The position numbers and the translations under genes are program-made. This document shows positions 34,775 to 42,623 of a stretch of DNA of 64,000 nt, piece by piece. A model generated the notes under the pieces. It did not search any database, was not told where the DNA came from, and saw only the letters and a list, made by a program, of their open reading frames with translations. Within the stretch, counting starts at the first letter, position 1, and each line of letters opens with the position of its first letter. The DNA comes from Pseudomonas sediminis. GTDB taxonomy: Bacteria > Pseudomonadota > Gammaproteobacteria > Pseudomonadales > Pseudomonadaceae. The DNA is taken from the NCBI RefSeq assembly GCF_039555755.1, contig NZ_CP154631.1, positions 1,302,001-1,366,000 of the forward strand, given 5' to 3'.

Positions 34775-34975
34775 TCAGCCGCCGCCGATGGCGTGCACCA
34801 CTTCCACCTGGTCGCCTTCGGCGAGCTGGGTGCTGTCGTGCTGGCTGCGTGGAACGATGTCCTGATTGAGCTCGACCGCCACACGGCGTCCGGTCAGATC
34901 GAGGCGAACCAACAGGTCGGCGACGCTCTGGTTATCCGGCAGTTCGAAGGGTTCACCATTCAACTGGATACGCAT
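34775..34975 (-). CDS. thiS: Sulfur carrier protein ThiS
   Basis: A 66-residue ubiquitin-like sulfur carrier whose C-terminal glycine is made into a thiocarboxylate and donates sulfur to ThiG. The chain ends AIGGG, giving the required terminal Gly-Gly. MRIQLNGEPFELP opens the beta-grasp fold, and AVELNQDIVPRSQH is the conserved middle. It is the first gene of the thiS-thiG-(trmB) run. No TPP riboswitch is evident ahead of it. Confidence 0.94.
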   Translation of the reverse strand: MRIQLNGEPFELPDNQSVADLLVRLDLTGRRVAVELNQDIVPRSQHDSTQLAEGDQVEVVHAIGGG

Positions 34976-35077
34976 GACGACTCGGTCACAACTGGAAAGA
35001 GGGCCGGCATTCTAGCCCGTTAACTGGCCACGACCAAGGCTAAAAGGCGCCATTCGTCCTCATTTCTGACGCCAGGG

Positions 35078-35449
35078 TCAGGTCAGCTTCCAGGCGCTCA
35101 GGCCCAGGCACAGCCAGCCAACGAGGAAGGCGACGCCACCGAAAGGCGTGATGATACCGAGCTTGCCGATGCCGCTGAGGGTCAACAGATAGAGACTGCC
35201 GGAGAACAGCAGGATACCCAGCGCGAAGGCGCCGCCAGCCAGGTTCACCAACCGTCCGGGCGCATGCATCGCCAGCAGGCCGACGCCGAACAGGGCCAGC
35301 GCGTGAGTCAGCTGGTAATGCGTACCGGTCTGGAACACCGCCAGATATTCGGGAGTCAGCCTGTGCTTCAGACCATGGGCCGCGAACGCGCCCAGAGCGA
35401 CACCGGTGAAACCGGCGAATGCGGACAACAGTAGCCAGAGACGGGCCAT
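35078..35449 (-). CDS. DUF423 membrane protein
   Basis: A 123-residue inner-membrane protein of the DUF423 (YgdD-like) family. It has four hydrophobic segments, with the family motif GAFAAHGL near the start, then FQTGTHYQLTHALALF, LFSGSLYLL and ITPFGGVAFLVGWL. Function unknown. It lies 102 bases before thiS on the same strand. Confidence 0.92.
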   Translation of the reverse strand: MARLWLLLSAFAGFTGVALGAFAAHGLKHRLTPEYLAVFQTGTHYQLTHALALFGVGLLAMHAPGRLVNLAGGAFALGILLFSGSLYLLTLSGIGKLGIITPFGGVAFLVGWLCLGLSAWKLT

Positions 35450-35571
35450 GGAAACTCCTGAATAAATCGACCTGTGCGCAGTTTAGCCATCGGGCCTGAA
35501 GACGAAATGGTCGTTATTGTCACACCTGCGCCCAACTCTGTGGTTCCGCAGCAACTGACTCGGCACTTTTT

Positions 35572-35646
35572 GTTGCCCGCCACCCCTGGCGGCAACCCTT
35601 CGGGCCGTCGCAAAGCGACGTCAAAAATCGCTCCCGGCGATTTTTT
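35572..35646 (+). ncRNA. Candidate structured RNA: four stacked hairpins ending in a terminator
   Basis: Within 75 bases on the plus strand are GTTGCC(C)GCC / GGCGGCAAC (35572-35596, one bulged C), CCC-TTC-GGG (35596-35604), CGTCGC-AAA-GCGACG (35606-35620), and AAAAATCGC / GCGATTTTT (35623-35645) followed by TGTTTTAA. The last is a good intrinsic terminator, yet no plus-strand gene ends here: DUF423 points away and mtgA starts 38 bases later. A small RNA, an mtgA attenuator, or a dispersed repeat are all possible; I could not identify a promoter. Confidence 0.35.
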
Positions 35647-35683
35647 GTTTTAATAGCGCCACATCCGATCATTGCGAGACCTC

Positions 35684-36412
35684 ATGCTCCGAGCCCTGAC
35701 CCGCCGCCTGCTTAAACTGCTGCTCTGGCTGATCCTGGCCAGCGTACTGCTGGTGCTTGCTCTGCGCTGGGTGCCGCCGCCCGGTACGGCGCTGATGATC
35801 GAGCGCAAGATCGAATCCTGGGGCAGCGAACAGCCCATCGAGCTGAAGCGCCAGTGGCGCCCCTGGAAAGAACTCCCGGATCACCTGAAGATGGCGGTGA
35901 TCGCCGCTGAAGACCAGAAATTCGCCGAACACTGGGGGTTCGATGTCGGCGCTATTCAGGCGGCGCTGGCACATAACCAGAGCGGCGGCTCACTAAGAGG
36001 CGCCAGCACCCTCAGCCAGCAGGTGGCGAAGAACCTGTTTCTCTGGTCCGGACGCAGTTGGCTGCGCAAAGGGCTGGAAGCCTGGTTCACCGCACTGATC
36101 GAAGTGCTCTGGTCGAAAGAGCGCATCCTTGAGGTGTACCTCAATAGCGTCGAGTGGGGCGATGGCATCTTTGGCGCCGAAGCCGCGGCACAACACCATT
36201 TCGGTGTCGGCGCGCCTTATCTCAATCGCCAGCAGGCCAGCCAGCTGGCAGCGGTGCTACCCAATCCACTGCGCTGGAGCGCTGGTCGCCCGAATGGCTA
36301 CGTGGTGCGACGCGCCGCCTGGATTCGCCAACAGATGAACCAGCTGGGTGGCAGCCACTACCTCGACCTGCTCAAGGCAGCGCGCCCAGACTGGTGGCCA
36401 CGCTGGCTGTAA
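35684..36412 (+). CDS. mtgA: Monofunctional biosynthetic peptidoglycan transglycosylase
   Basis: Glycosyltransferase (family GT51) that polymerises lipid II into glycan strands at the inner membrane. The protein has 242 residues from the ATG at 35684. One N-terminal membrane helix (about 10-29) is followed by the catalytic domain: AAEDQKFAEHWGFD (catalytic Glu), GASTLSQQVAKNLFLW, and KERILEVYLNSVEWGDGIFGAEAAA. No transpeptidase domain is present, which separates it from class A PBPs. It starts 38 bases after a terminator-like hairpin. Confidence 0.95.
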   Translation: MLRALTRRLLKLLLWLILASVLLVLALRWVPPPGTALMIERKIESWGSEQPIELKRQWRPWKELPDHLKMAVIAAEDQKFAEHWGFDVGAIQAALAHNQSGGSLRGASTLSQQVAKNLFLWSGRSWLRKGLEAWFTALIEVLWSKERILEVYLNSVEWGDGIFGAEAAAQHHFGVGAPYLNRQQASQLAAVLPNPLRWSAGRPNGYVVRRAAWIRQQMNQLGGSHYLDLLKAARPDWWPRWL

Positions 36413-36422
36413 GCGAGGCTAG

Positions 36423-37034
36423 CTAGCGGGTCGCGCGAAAAGCCTGGCGCGGCACCGCGTGCAGCAGCGCGACCTCATCGCCGCGCAGATGCACGGTCAA
36501 GCCCCATTGCGGATAGACCCAAGCCTGACCGTCGGCCAATTCCAAGGTCAGACGCGGCTGCCCGAGACTGGCAGCCAGGCGCTCGCTGGCCAGGGCTTGC
36601 GGGGCATTCAGATTGAGGCTGGCTATGGAAAAACCGGCCATCTGATCGACCAGTGATTGACCAAGGACCTGCTCGCTATCACCGACCTTGAGGCCTTGCG
36701 CCGTCATCAGACTGTCGCGCTGCTCCCGGCTCAACCTCAGCTCGGCCTCGAGCGACCACTCGCCCTCCTCCCCTTCGAGTGGCGCACGATAGACAAGCCG
36801 TGCGCCGTCGAGGCGCGGCTCCAGCCATAGCTCGCCCGGCGCTGACGCCTGCACATCACGCAGCGTCAATTCGTCTTCGGCCAGCGGCTGCAACAGTGCA
36901 TCGCGCCACTGCTGCAGATTGGCCACCGGCTCAACTTCAGTACTGCGCATCAGCCAGGCGCCCCAGGCGAAGAAAAGCACGGCGACGAGCGCAAATATCA
37001 GCCAGTGCTGCACTTTCAGTGGGGCTTTGTTCAA
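36423..37034 (-). CDS. Single-pass membrane protein of unknown function downstream of rpoH
   Basis: A 203-residue protein with one N-terminal membrane helix (about residues 11-29, WLIFALVAVLFFAWGAWLM) and a periplasmic beta-rich domain (ASAPGELWLEPRLDGARLVYRAP, QPRLTLELADGQAWVYPQWG). No ATG is available close by: TTG at 37034 is chosen because GGAG lies eight bases ahead and longer readings run back through the rpoH terminator. Conserved position next to rpoH, function unknown. Any transcript must start within 37035-37096 or read through that terminator. Confidence 0.75.
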   Translation of the reverse strand: MNKAPLKVQHWLIFALVAVLFFAWGAWLMRSTEVEPVANLQQWRDALLQPLAEDELTLRDVQASAPGELWLEPRLDGARLVYRAPLEGEEGEWSLEAELRLSREQRDSLMTAQGLKVGDSEQVLGQSLVDQMAGFSIASLNLNAPQALASERLAASLGQPRLTLELADGQAWVYPQWGLTVHLRGDEVALLHAVPRQAFRATR

Positions 37035-37054
37035 GGCAATTGCTCCAGACAGAA

Positions 37055-37080
37055 AAAAGCCGCACCTGGGTGCGGCTTTT
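37055..37080 (-). terminator. Intrinsic terminator of rpoH
   Basis: AAAAGCCGCAC (37055-37065) pairs with GTGCGGCTTTT (37070-37080). On the minus strand the hairpin is followed by six T's, 16 bases beyond the rpoH stop. Confidence 0.9.
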
Positions 37081-37096
37081 CGGGATAACGGCAGAC

Positions 37097-37951
37097 TCAG
37101 GCGGCGATACAGCCTTTGAGCTTGTTCATCGCGTTCTTCTCGAGCTGGCGAATACGCTCGGCCGACACGTTGTACTTGGCAGCCAGGTCGTGCAGCGTCG
37201 CCTTTTCCTCGGCCAGCCAGCGCTGGTAGAGGATGTCGCGGCTGCGCTCGTCCAGGCTTTCCAGCGCTTCGTGCAGGTTGCTGCTGGAACTGTCGCTCCA
37301 ATCGGCATCCTCGAGCTGACGAGCCGGGTCGTAGCGATGGTCTTCCAGGTAATGCGCGGGCGACTGGAAGGCGCTGTCGTCGTCGGCATCAGCTGCCGGG
37401 TCGAAGGCCATGTCCTGGCCGGTCAGGCGACTTTCCATCTCGCGCACTTCGTGCGGCTCGACACCCAGGCTGGCGGCCACGGCGGTCACTTCATCGTTGT
37501 TCAGCCAGGCCAGACGCTTCTTCTGGCTGCGCAGGTTGAAGAACAGTTTGCGCTGGGCCTTGGTGGTGGCCACTTTGACGATGCGCCAGTTCTTCAGAAT
37601 GAACTCGTGGATTTCCGCGCGAATCCAGTGCACAGCGAAAGACACCAGGCGCACGCCCATTTCCGGGTTGAAGCGCTTGACCGCCTTCATCAGGCCGACG
37701 TTGCCTTCCTGGATCAGGTCGGCCTGGGCCAGACCATAACCGGAGTAGCTGCGGGCGATATGCACCACGAAACGCAGGTGGGCCAACACCATCTGGCGGG
37801 CGGCCTCGAGATCCTGCTGGTAAAAGAGATTTTCGGCCAGTTCACGCTCCTGCTCGGGTGTCAGCAGCGGGATGCTGTTGACGGCATGCACGTATGCTTC
37901 CAGGTTGGCGCCTGGAACCAGAGCATGAACAGGTTGCAAGGAAGTGGACAT
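37097..37951 (-). CDS. rpoH: RNA polymerase heat-shock sigma factor RpoH
   Basis: Sigma-32, which directs RNA polymerase to heat-shock genes. The start at 37951 follows GGAGG and gives [20 protein letters not shown] and 284 residues. Region 2 includes [38 protein letters not shown], opening the -10 element; the RpoH box is at [15 protein letters not shown]; region 4 HTH is [20 protein letters not shown] perfect DnaA-box 9-mer lies 61 bases upstream. It sits downstream of ftsYEX on the same strand, the conserved order. Confidence 0.97.
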   Translation of the reverse strand: MSTSLQPVHALVPGANLEAYVHAVNSIPLLTPEQERELAENLFYQQDLEAARQMVLAHLRFVVHIARSYSGYGLAQADLIQEGNVGLMKAVKRFNPEMGVRLVSFAVHWIRAEIHEFILKNWRIVKVATTKAQRKLFFNLRSQKKRLAWLNNDEVTAVAASLGVEPHEVREMESRLTGQDMAFDPAADADDDSAFQSPAHYLEDHRYDPARQLEDADWSDSSSSNLHEALESLDERSRDILYQRWLAEEKATLHDLAAKYNVSAERIRQLEKNAMNKLKGCIAA

Positions 37952-38011
37952 TCGAATCCTCCGATTCACGAAACTCATGCAGTGTAGCACTGCGCTATCT
38001 GATGCGGGGCC

Positions 38012-38020
38012 TGTGGATAA
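38012..38020. promoter_or_regulatory. DnaA-box 9-mer upstream of rpoH
   Basis: TGTGGATAA (reverse of TTATCCACA) is an exact DnaA box 61 bases before the rpoH start. In E. coli some rpoH promoters are DnaA-repressed, so the position is suggestive. A single 9-mer can occur by chance. Confidence 0.4.
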
Positions 38021-38094
38021 GTTCCCTGATAGATAGTCAATATCAACCAAAACAATGACTTGTCAGCTTGCGTTCAGCCTCGCCGAACAGCGCC

Positions 38095-39111
38095 CTAACG
38101 GGGTGCAAGTTCGTTCAGATGACGCGCCACCGCCAGCCAGGCACCAATATAGCCCAACAGCACGGCGCCGAGCAGCAGCGAAAAACCGTCGGAAGAAGGT
38201 ACGCCACCCAGCGCGAAATCGCTACCGTAAAGGCCGGCCAAACGTACTACAGCATCATTCAGCCAATCCAGCCCGAACGCCAGCAGCAGCCAGGCGAAGA
38301 TACCTGCGCCGAAACCGTACAACGCGCCCATATAAAGGAAGGGACGTCGCACATAGCCATCGGTTCCACCTACCAGCTTGATCACCTCGATCTCGGCGCG
38401 GCGGTTCTCGATGTGCAGACGGATGGTATTGCCGATCACCAGCAGCAGCGCCAGGATCAGCAGCAGGCTGAGACCGAAGACGAAGCGGTCACCCAGCTTG
38501 AGGATCGCGGTCAGGCGCTCGACCCAGACCAGATCGAGCTGTGCCTGCTCCACCTTGGGCAGCTCCGCCAGGCGCTGGCGCAAGGCTTCGAGCTTGGCCT
38601 TGTCGACTTCCTTCGGCGTCACCAGCACCACGCCCGGCAGCGGATTCTCCGGCAACTCCTTCAACGCCTGGCCCAGGCCGGATAGCTGCTGGAACTCTTC
38701 CAGCGCCTGCTCGCGGCTGATCCACTCGGCATCGGAGACGTCATCCATCGCTGCGATCTGCTCGCGCAACGCCTGGCCGTCGCGCTCACCGGCGGACATA
38801 TCGAGGAACAGGGAAATCTGCGCCGCCCGCTGCCAGGAGCCGCCAAGCTTCTCGACGTTGTCCAGCAGCAGCGACAGTCCCATGGGCAGGCTCAGCGCCA
38901 CGGCCATCACCAGGCAGGTGAAGAAACTGCCAATGGGCTGGCGCGCCAGGCGGCGCAGACTGTCCACCAGGCTGGCGCGGTGGCTTTCCAGCCAGGCATT
39001 GAGCAGGGTGCGAAAATCCGGCTCATCCGCCGGACCATCGACCACCTTGTTGCGCGGCGCCGCGCCGACACGTTCGGCCGGTTGCGGCGTGGGCATCTTC
39101 GATGCGCTCAT
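38095..39111 (-). CDS. ftsX: Cell division protein FtsX
   Basis: Membrane partner of the FtsE ATPase; the complex activates peptidoglycan amidases at the septum. The protein has 338 residues. A cytoplasmic N-terminal region (about 1-58) precedes TM1 (FFTCLVMAVALSLPMGLSLLL), a periplasmic loop (about 85-200, EWISREQALEEFQQLSGLGQ) and three C-terminal membrane helices. IEVIKLVGGTDGYVRRPFLYMG is the coupling region. Its ATG shares one base with the ftsE stop. Confidence 0.96.
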   Translation of the reverse strand: MSASKMPTPQPAERVGAAPRNKVVDGPADEPDFRTLLNAWLESHRASLVDSLRRLARQPIGSFFTCLVMAVALSLPMGLSLLLDNVEKLGGSWQRAAQISLFLDMSAGERDGQALREQIAAMDDVSDAEWISREQALEEFQQLSGLGQALKELPENPLPGVVLVTPKEVDKAKLEALRQRLAELPKVEQAQLDLVWVERLTAILKLGDRFVFGLSLLLILALLLVIGNTIRLHIENRRAEIEVIKLVGGTDGYVRRPFLYMGALYGFGAGIFAWLLLAFGLDWLNDAVVRLAGLYGSDFALGGVPSSDGFSLLLGAVLLGYIGAWLAVARHLNELAPR

Positions 39112-39779
39112 CAGGCAGCCTCCCCATCACCGATCAGGCGACCGCGTTGCAGGGTGAGCATGCGCTGACGCATGCGCGCGATCAGCGCCAGGTCGTGGCT
39201 GGCGATCAGCACCGTGGTACCCAACTGGTTGATGTCTTCGAACACCCCCATGATCTCGGCGGCCAGGCGCGGGTCGAGGTTACCGGTGGGCTCGTCTGCC
39301 AGCAGCAGAGCGGGACGGTGAACGATGGCACGGGCGATACCGACGCGCTGTTGCTGACCGGTGGACAGATCGCCAGGCGACTGCGCCGCCTTGTCGCTGA
39401 GGCTGACGCGCTCCAGCGCAGCGCCGACGCGTTTGCCGATCTCTGGCTTGGACAGACCGAGAATCTGCAGTGGCAGGGCGACGTTGTCGTAGACAGTGCG
39501 ATCGAACAGCAACTGGTGGTTCTGGAACACCACGCCGATCTGTCGGCGCAGGAAGGGAATCTGCGCGTTGGTGATGGTCGACAGATCCTGTCCGGCCAGC
39601 AGCAGCTTGCCGCTGGTGGGCCGCTCCATCGCCAGCAGCAGGCGCAGCAGTGTGCTCTTGCCAGCACCGGAGTGACCGGTGACAAAGAGGAATTCGCCGG
39701 GGCGAACGCGGAAGCTCAGCTCGTGCAGCCCGACATGGCCATTAGGATAACGCTTGGCGACCTGCTCGAATCGGATCAT
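39111..39779 (-). CDS. ftsE: Cell division ATP-binding protein FtsE
   Basis: ABC-type ATPase of the FtsEX complex on the inner face of the membrane. The protein has 222 residues. Walker A is GHSGAGKST, the signature LSTGQQQRVGIARA (an LSTGQ variant usual for FtsE), Walker B LLLADEPTGNLD. It overlaps ftsY upstream by four bases (ATGA) and ftsX downstream by one, so the three form one operon. Confidence 0.97.
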   Translation of the reverse strand: MIRFEQVAKRYPNGHVGLHELSFRVRPGEFLFVTGHSGAGKSTLLRLLLAMERPTSGKLLLAGQDLSTITNAQIPFLRRQIGVVFQNHQLLFDRTVYDNVALPLQILGLSKPEIGKRVGAALERVSLSDKAAQSPGDLSTGQQQRVGIARAIVHRPALLLADEPTGNLDPRLAAEIMGVFEDINQLGTTVLIASHDLALIARMRQRMLTLQRGRLIGDGEAA

Positions 39780-41107
39780 GCCCGCTCGCGCTCCTCGAAG
39801 AGTGCCTGAACGAAAGCCTGCGCCTGGAAGGGCCGCAGGTCATCGATGCCTTCGCCCACGCCGATGTAACGAATCGGCAGGCCAAACTGCTTGGCCAGGG
39901 CGAAGATGACGCCGCCCTTGGCGGTGCCGTCGAGTTTGGTCAGCGCCAGGCCGGTGAGGTTCACGGTCTGGTTGAATTGCTTGGCCTGATTGATGGCGTT
40001 CTGCCCGGTGCCGGCGTCGAGTACCAGCAGCACTTCGTGCGGTGCGGTGTCGTCCAGCTTGCCGATCACCCGACGCACCTTCTTCAGCTCTTCCATCAGG
40101 TTGTCTTTGGTGTGCAGGCGCCCGGCGGTGTCAGCGATCAGCACGTCGATGCCGCGCGACTTGGCCGCCTGCACCGCATCGAAGATCACCGAAGCCGAGT
40201 CGGCGCCGGTGTGCTGGGCGATCACCGCGATGTTGTTGCGCTCACCCCAGACCTGCAACTGCTCCACCGCAGCAGCGCGGAAGGTATCGCCGGCAGCGAG
40301 CATGACCTTCTTACCTTCGAGTTGCAGCTTCTTGGCCAGCTTGCCGATGGTGGTGGTCTTGCCCACGCCGTTCACGCCCACGACGAGAATCACGTAAGGT
40401 TGTTTGGCAGTGTCGATGACCAGCGACTGCTCGACCGGCTTGAGCAAGGTCACCAGCTCTTCCTGCAGCGCCTTGTACAGCGCACCGCTGTCTGCCAGCT
40501 CCTTGCGTGCCACTCGCTTGGTCAGGTTGCCGATGATCGCGGTGGTCGCCTCGACGCCGACGTCGGCGGTCAGCAGGCGGGTTTCCAGATCATCGAGCAG
40601 GTCATCGTCGATGACCTTCTTGCCGAGGAACAGGCTGGCCATGCCCTCACCAAGGCTGGCGCTGGTCTTGGACAGGCCTTGCTTGAGGCGGGCGAAGAAA
40701 CTCGGCTTTTCCTGAGTGGCTGGCACAGCGACGAGAGCGGGCGCAACAACCTCGGGCAAGGCTTCGGCAACAGGCTCAGGCACGGGCGGCGGCTCAACGA
40801 CAACAGGCGGGGCGACCGAGGGTTCGGCAACCAGCGGCTCAGCCTGTGGCACTGGAGCAGGCGCGGCCTCAGCCACTTCGGGCTCGAGTGCCGGCAAGGC
40901 TTCGGGCGCGCTCTCAGGTGTCGACGGCTCGGCAGGTGGTTGAGCAGACTCGGGCTGCTCGACGGGCGCGGGCTGAGTCGGCTCGGCTGCGTTCTCAGCG
41001 GGCTTCTTGCGCCACCAACTGAACAGGGATTTCTTTTCTTCGGTCACAGGCGGAGTCTGCGCGCCAGCCTCGGCCGGCGACTTCTTGTCGTCATTGGAAC
41101 CAAACAT
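39776..41107 (-). CDS. ftsY: Signal recognition particle receptor FtsY
   Basis: SRP receptor GTPase that brings ribosomes making membrane proteins to the translocon. The start at 41107 gives MFGSNDDKKSPAEAG and 443 residues. A long acidic Ala/Pro/Glu-rich A region (about 1-130) is followed by the NG domain: G1 GVNGVGKTTTIGKLA, DTAGRLHTKDNLMEEL, TKLDGTAKGG and the C-terminal IRYIGVGEGIDDLRPF. It is the first gene of ftsY-ftsE-ftsX and divergent from the M16 peptidase gene. Confidence 0.97.
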   Translation of the reverse strand: MFGSNDDKKSPAEAGAQTPPVTEEKKSLFSWWRKKPAENAAEPTQPAPVEQPESAQPPAEPSTPESAPEALPALEPEVAEAAPAPVPQAEPLVAEPSVAPPVVVEPPPVPEPVAEALPEVVAPALVAVPATQEKPSFFARLKQGLSKTSASLGEGMASLFLGKKVIDDDLLDDLETRLLTADVGVEATTAIIGNLTKRVARKELADSGALYKALQEELVTLLKPVEQSLVIDTAKQPYVILVVGVNGVGKTTTIGKLAKKLQLEGKKVMLAAGDTFRAAAVEQLQVWGERNNIAVIAQHTGADSASVIFDAVQAAKSRGIDVLIADTAGRLHTKDNLMEELKKVRRVIGKLDDTAPHEVLLVLDAGTGQNAINQAKQFNQTVNLTGLALTKLDGTAKGGVIFALAKQFGLPIRYIGVGEGIDDLRPFQAQAFVQALFEERERA

Positions 41108-41249
41108 GGGTCGCTTGCATCTCAGGGGAGCGGACGCTAACAGGCTGCAAAGCCTTGCCGTGCCGCCCCGGAAAAGGATGGGGTATCCTAGCACCTCTTC
41201 GCCCGTCGGCGGTACGACCGCCCAGGCTATCCGACAGGTCTGACTTTCG

Positions 41250-42623
41250 ATGAATGCCATTGCCCGCCGTTCCCTCGGCCTGCTGTTCGGCGCAATCTGC
41301 GTGCCACTTGCAGCCTTCGCCTCCCCCGCTCAACCCACCCACGAATTCAAACTGGACAATGGCCTCAAGGTCATCGTCCGCGAGGATCATCGCGCCCCCG
41401 TGGTGGTTTCGCAGATCTGGTACAAGGTCGGCTCCAGCTACGAAACGCCCGGCTCCACCGGCCTTTCCCACGCCCTGGAACACATGATGTTCAAGGGCAG
41501 CGGCAAGTTCGGCCCCGGCGAAGCCTCGCGCATCCTGCGTGAACTGGGCGCCGAGGAGAATGCCTTCACCAGCGACGACTACACCGCCTACTACCAGGTG
41601 CTGGCCAGTGACCGCCTGGGCGTGGCCCTGGAGCTGGAAGCCGATCGCCTGGCCAGCCTGACGCTGCCGGCCGACGAGTTCAGCAAGGAGATCGAGGTAA
41701 TCAAGGAGGAGCGTCGCCTGCGCACTGACGACCGCCCGTCCTCGCTGGCCTACGAACGCTTCAAGGCCATGGCTTATCCGGCCAGTGGCTACAGCATCCC
41801 GACCATCGGCTGGATGGCCGACCTCGATCGCATGCACATCGACGAACTGCGCGCCTGGCACCAGAAGTGGTACGCGCCGAACAACGCCACCCTGGTGGTG
41901 GTCGGTGACGTCAGCGTGGATGAGGTGAAAGCCCAGGTTCAGCGCTACTTCGGCGGCATTGCGCGCGGTGAAGTGCCGACCGCCAAGCTGCCGCTGGAGC
42001 TGGCTGCGCCGGGTGAACGCCGCACCACGCTGTATCTCAAAACCCAGCTGCCGAACCTGATCATGGGCTTCAACGTGCCAGGTCTGGCCACCGCCGAAAC
42101 GCCACGCCAGGTCTACGCCCTGCGCCTGGCCGCTGCCTTGCTTGACGGCGGCTACAGCGCGCGTCTGTCGACTCGCCTGGAGCGTGGCGAAGAGCTCGTT
42201 TCCGGCGCCAGCGCCTGGTACAACGCCTTCAGCCGCGGCGACAGCCTGTTCATCCTCTCGGCCACGCCCAACGTGCAGAAGGGCAAGACCCTGGAGCAGG
42301 CCGAAGCCGGCCTGTGGCGCGAACTGGAAGAGCTTAAGAAAGCCCCGCCGTCCGCTGCCGAACTGGCCCGCGTACGCGCCCAGGTCATCGCAGGCCTGGT
42401 CTATGAGCGCGACTCGATCACCAGCCAGGCCACCAGCATCGGCCAACTGGAAACCGTTGGTCTGTCCTGGCAACTGATCGACCAGGAACTGAACGAACTG
42501 CAGGCCGTCACCCCGGCCGATATCCAGCAGGCGGCCCGCACCTTCTTCGTCCGCGACCGCCTGAGCGTCGCCCACGTTCTGCCTGAAGCATCCCGTCATG
42601 AGGAGTCCCGCCATGAAGACTGA
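41250..42623 (+). CDS. M16 family zinc metallopeptidase, catalytic member
   Basis: A 457-residue exported peptidase with a signal peptide ending AAFA-SPAQ. The inverted zinc motif is His74-x-x-Glu77-His78 (HALEH), and the third ligand is Glu154 in IKEERR, so it should be active. It has two M16 domains of about 200 residues each. It is paired with a second M16 protein lacking the zinc motif, encoded next with an 11-base overlap. The two probably form a heterodimer in the periplasm, in the manner of mitochondrial processing peptidase. Substrate unknown. Confidence 0.93.
   Translation: MNAIARRSLGLLFGAICVPLAAFASPAQPTHEFKLDNGLKVIVREDHRAPVVVSQIWYKVGSSYETPGSTGLSHALEHMMFKGSGKFGPGEASRILRELGAEENAFTSDDYTAYYQVLASDRLGVALELEADRLASLTLPADEFSKEIEVIKEERRLRTDDRPSSLAYERFKAMAYPASGYSIPTIGWMADLDRMHIDELRAWHQKWYAPNNATLVVVGDVSVDEVKAQVQRYFGGIARGEVPTAKLPLELAAPGERRTTLYLKTQLPNLIMGFNVPGLATAETPRQVYALRLAAALLDGGYSARLSTRLERGEELVSGASAWYNAFSRGDSLFILSATPNVQKGKTLEQAEAGLWRELEELKKAPPSAAELARVRAQVIAGLVYERDSITSQATSIGQLETVGLSWQLIDQELNELQAVTPADIQQAARTFFVRDRLSVAHVLPEASRHEESRHED

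Noticed and set aside
34976..35077. TPP riboswitch ahead of thiS
   Set aside because: The 102-base gap lacks the conserved CTGAGA and downstream thi-box words on the minus strand.
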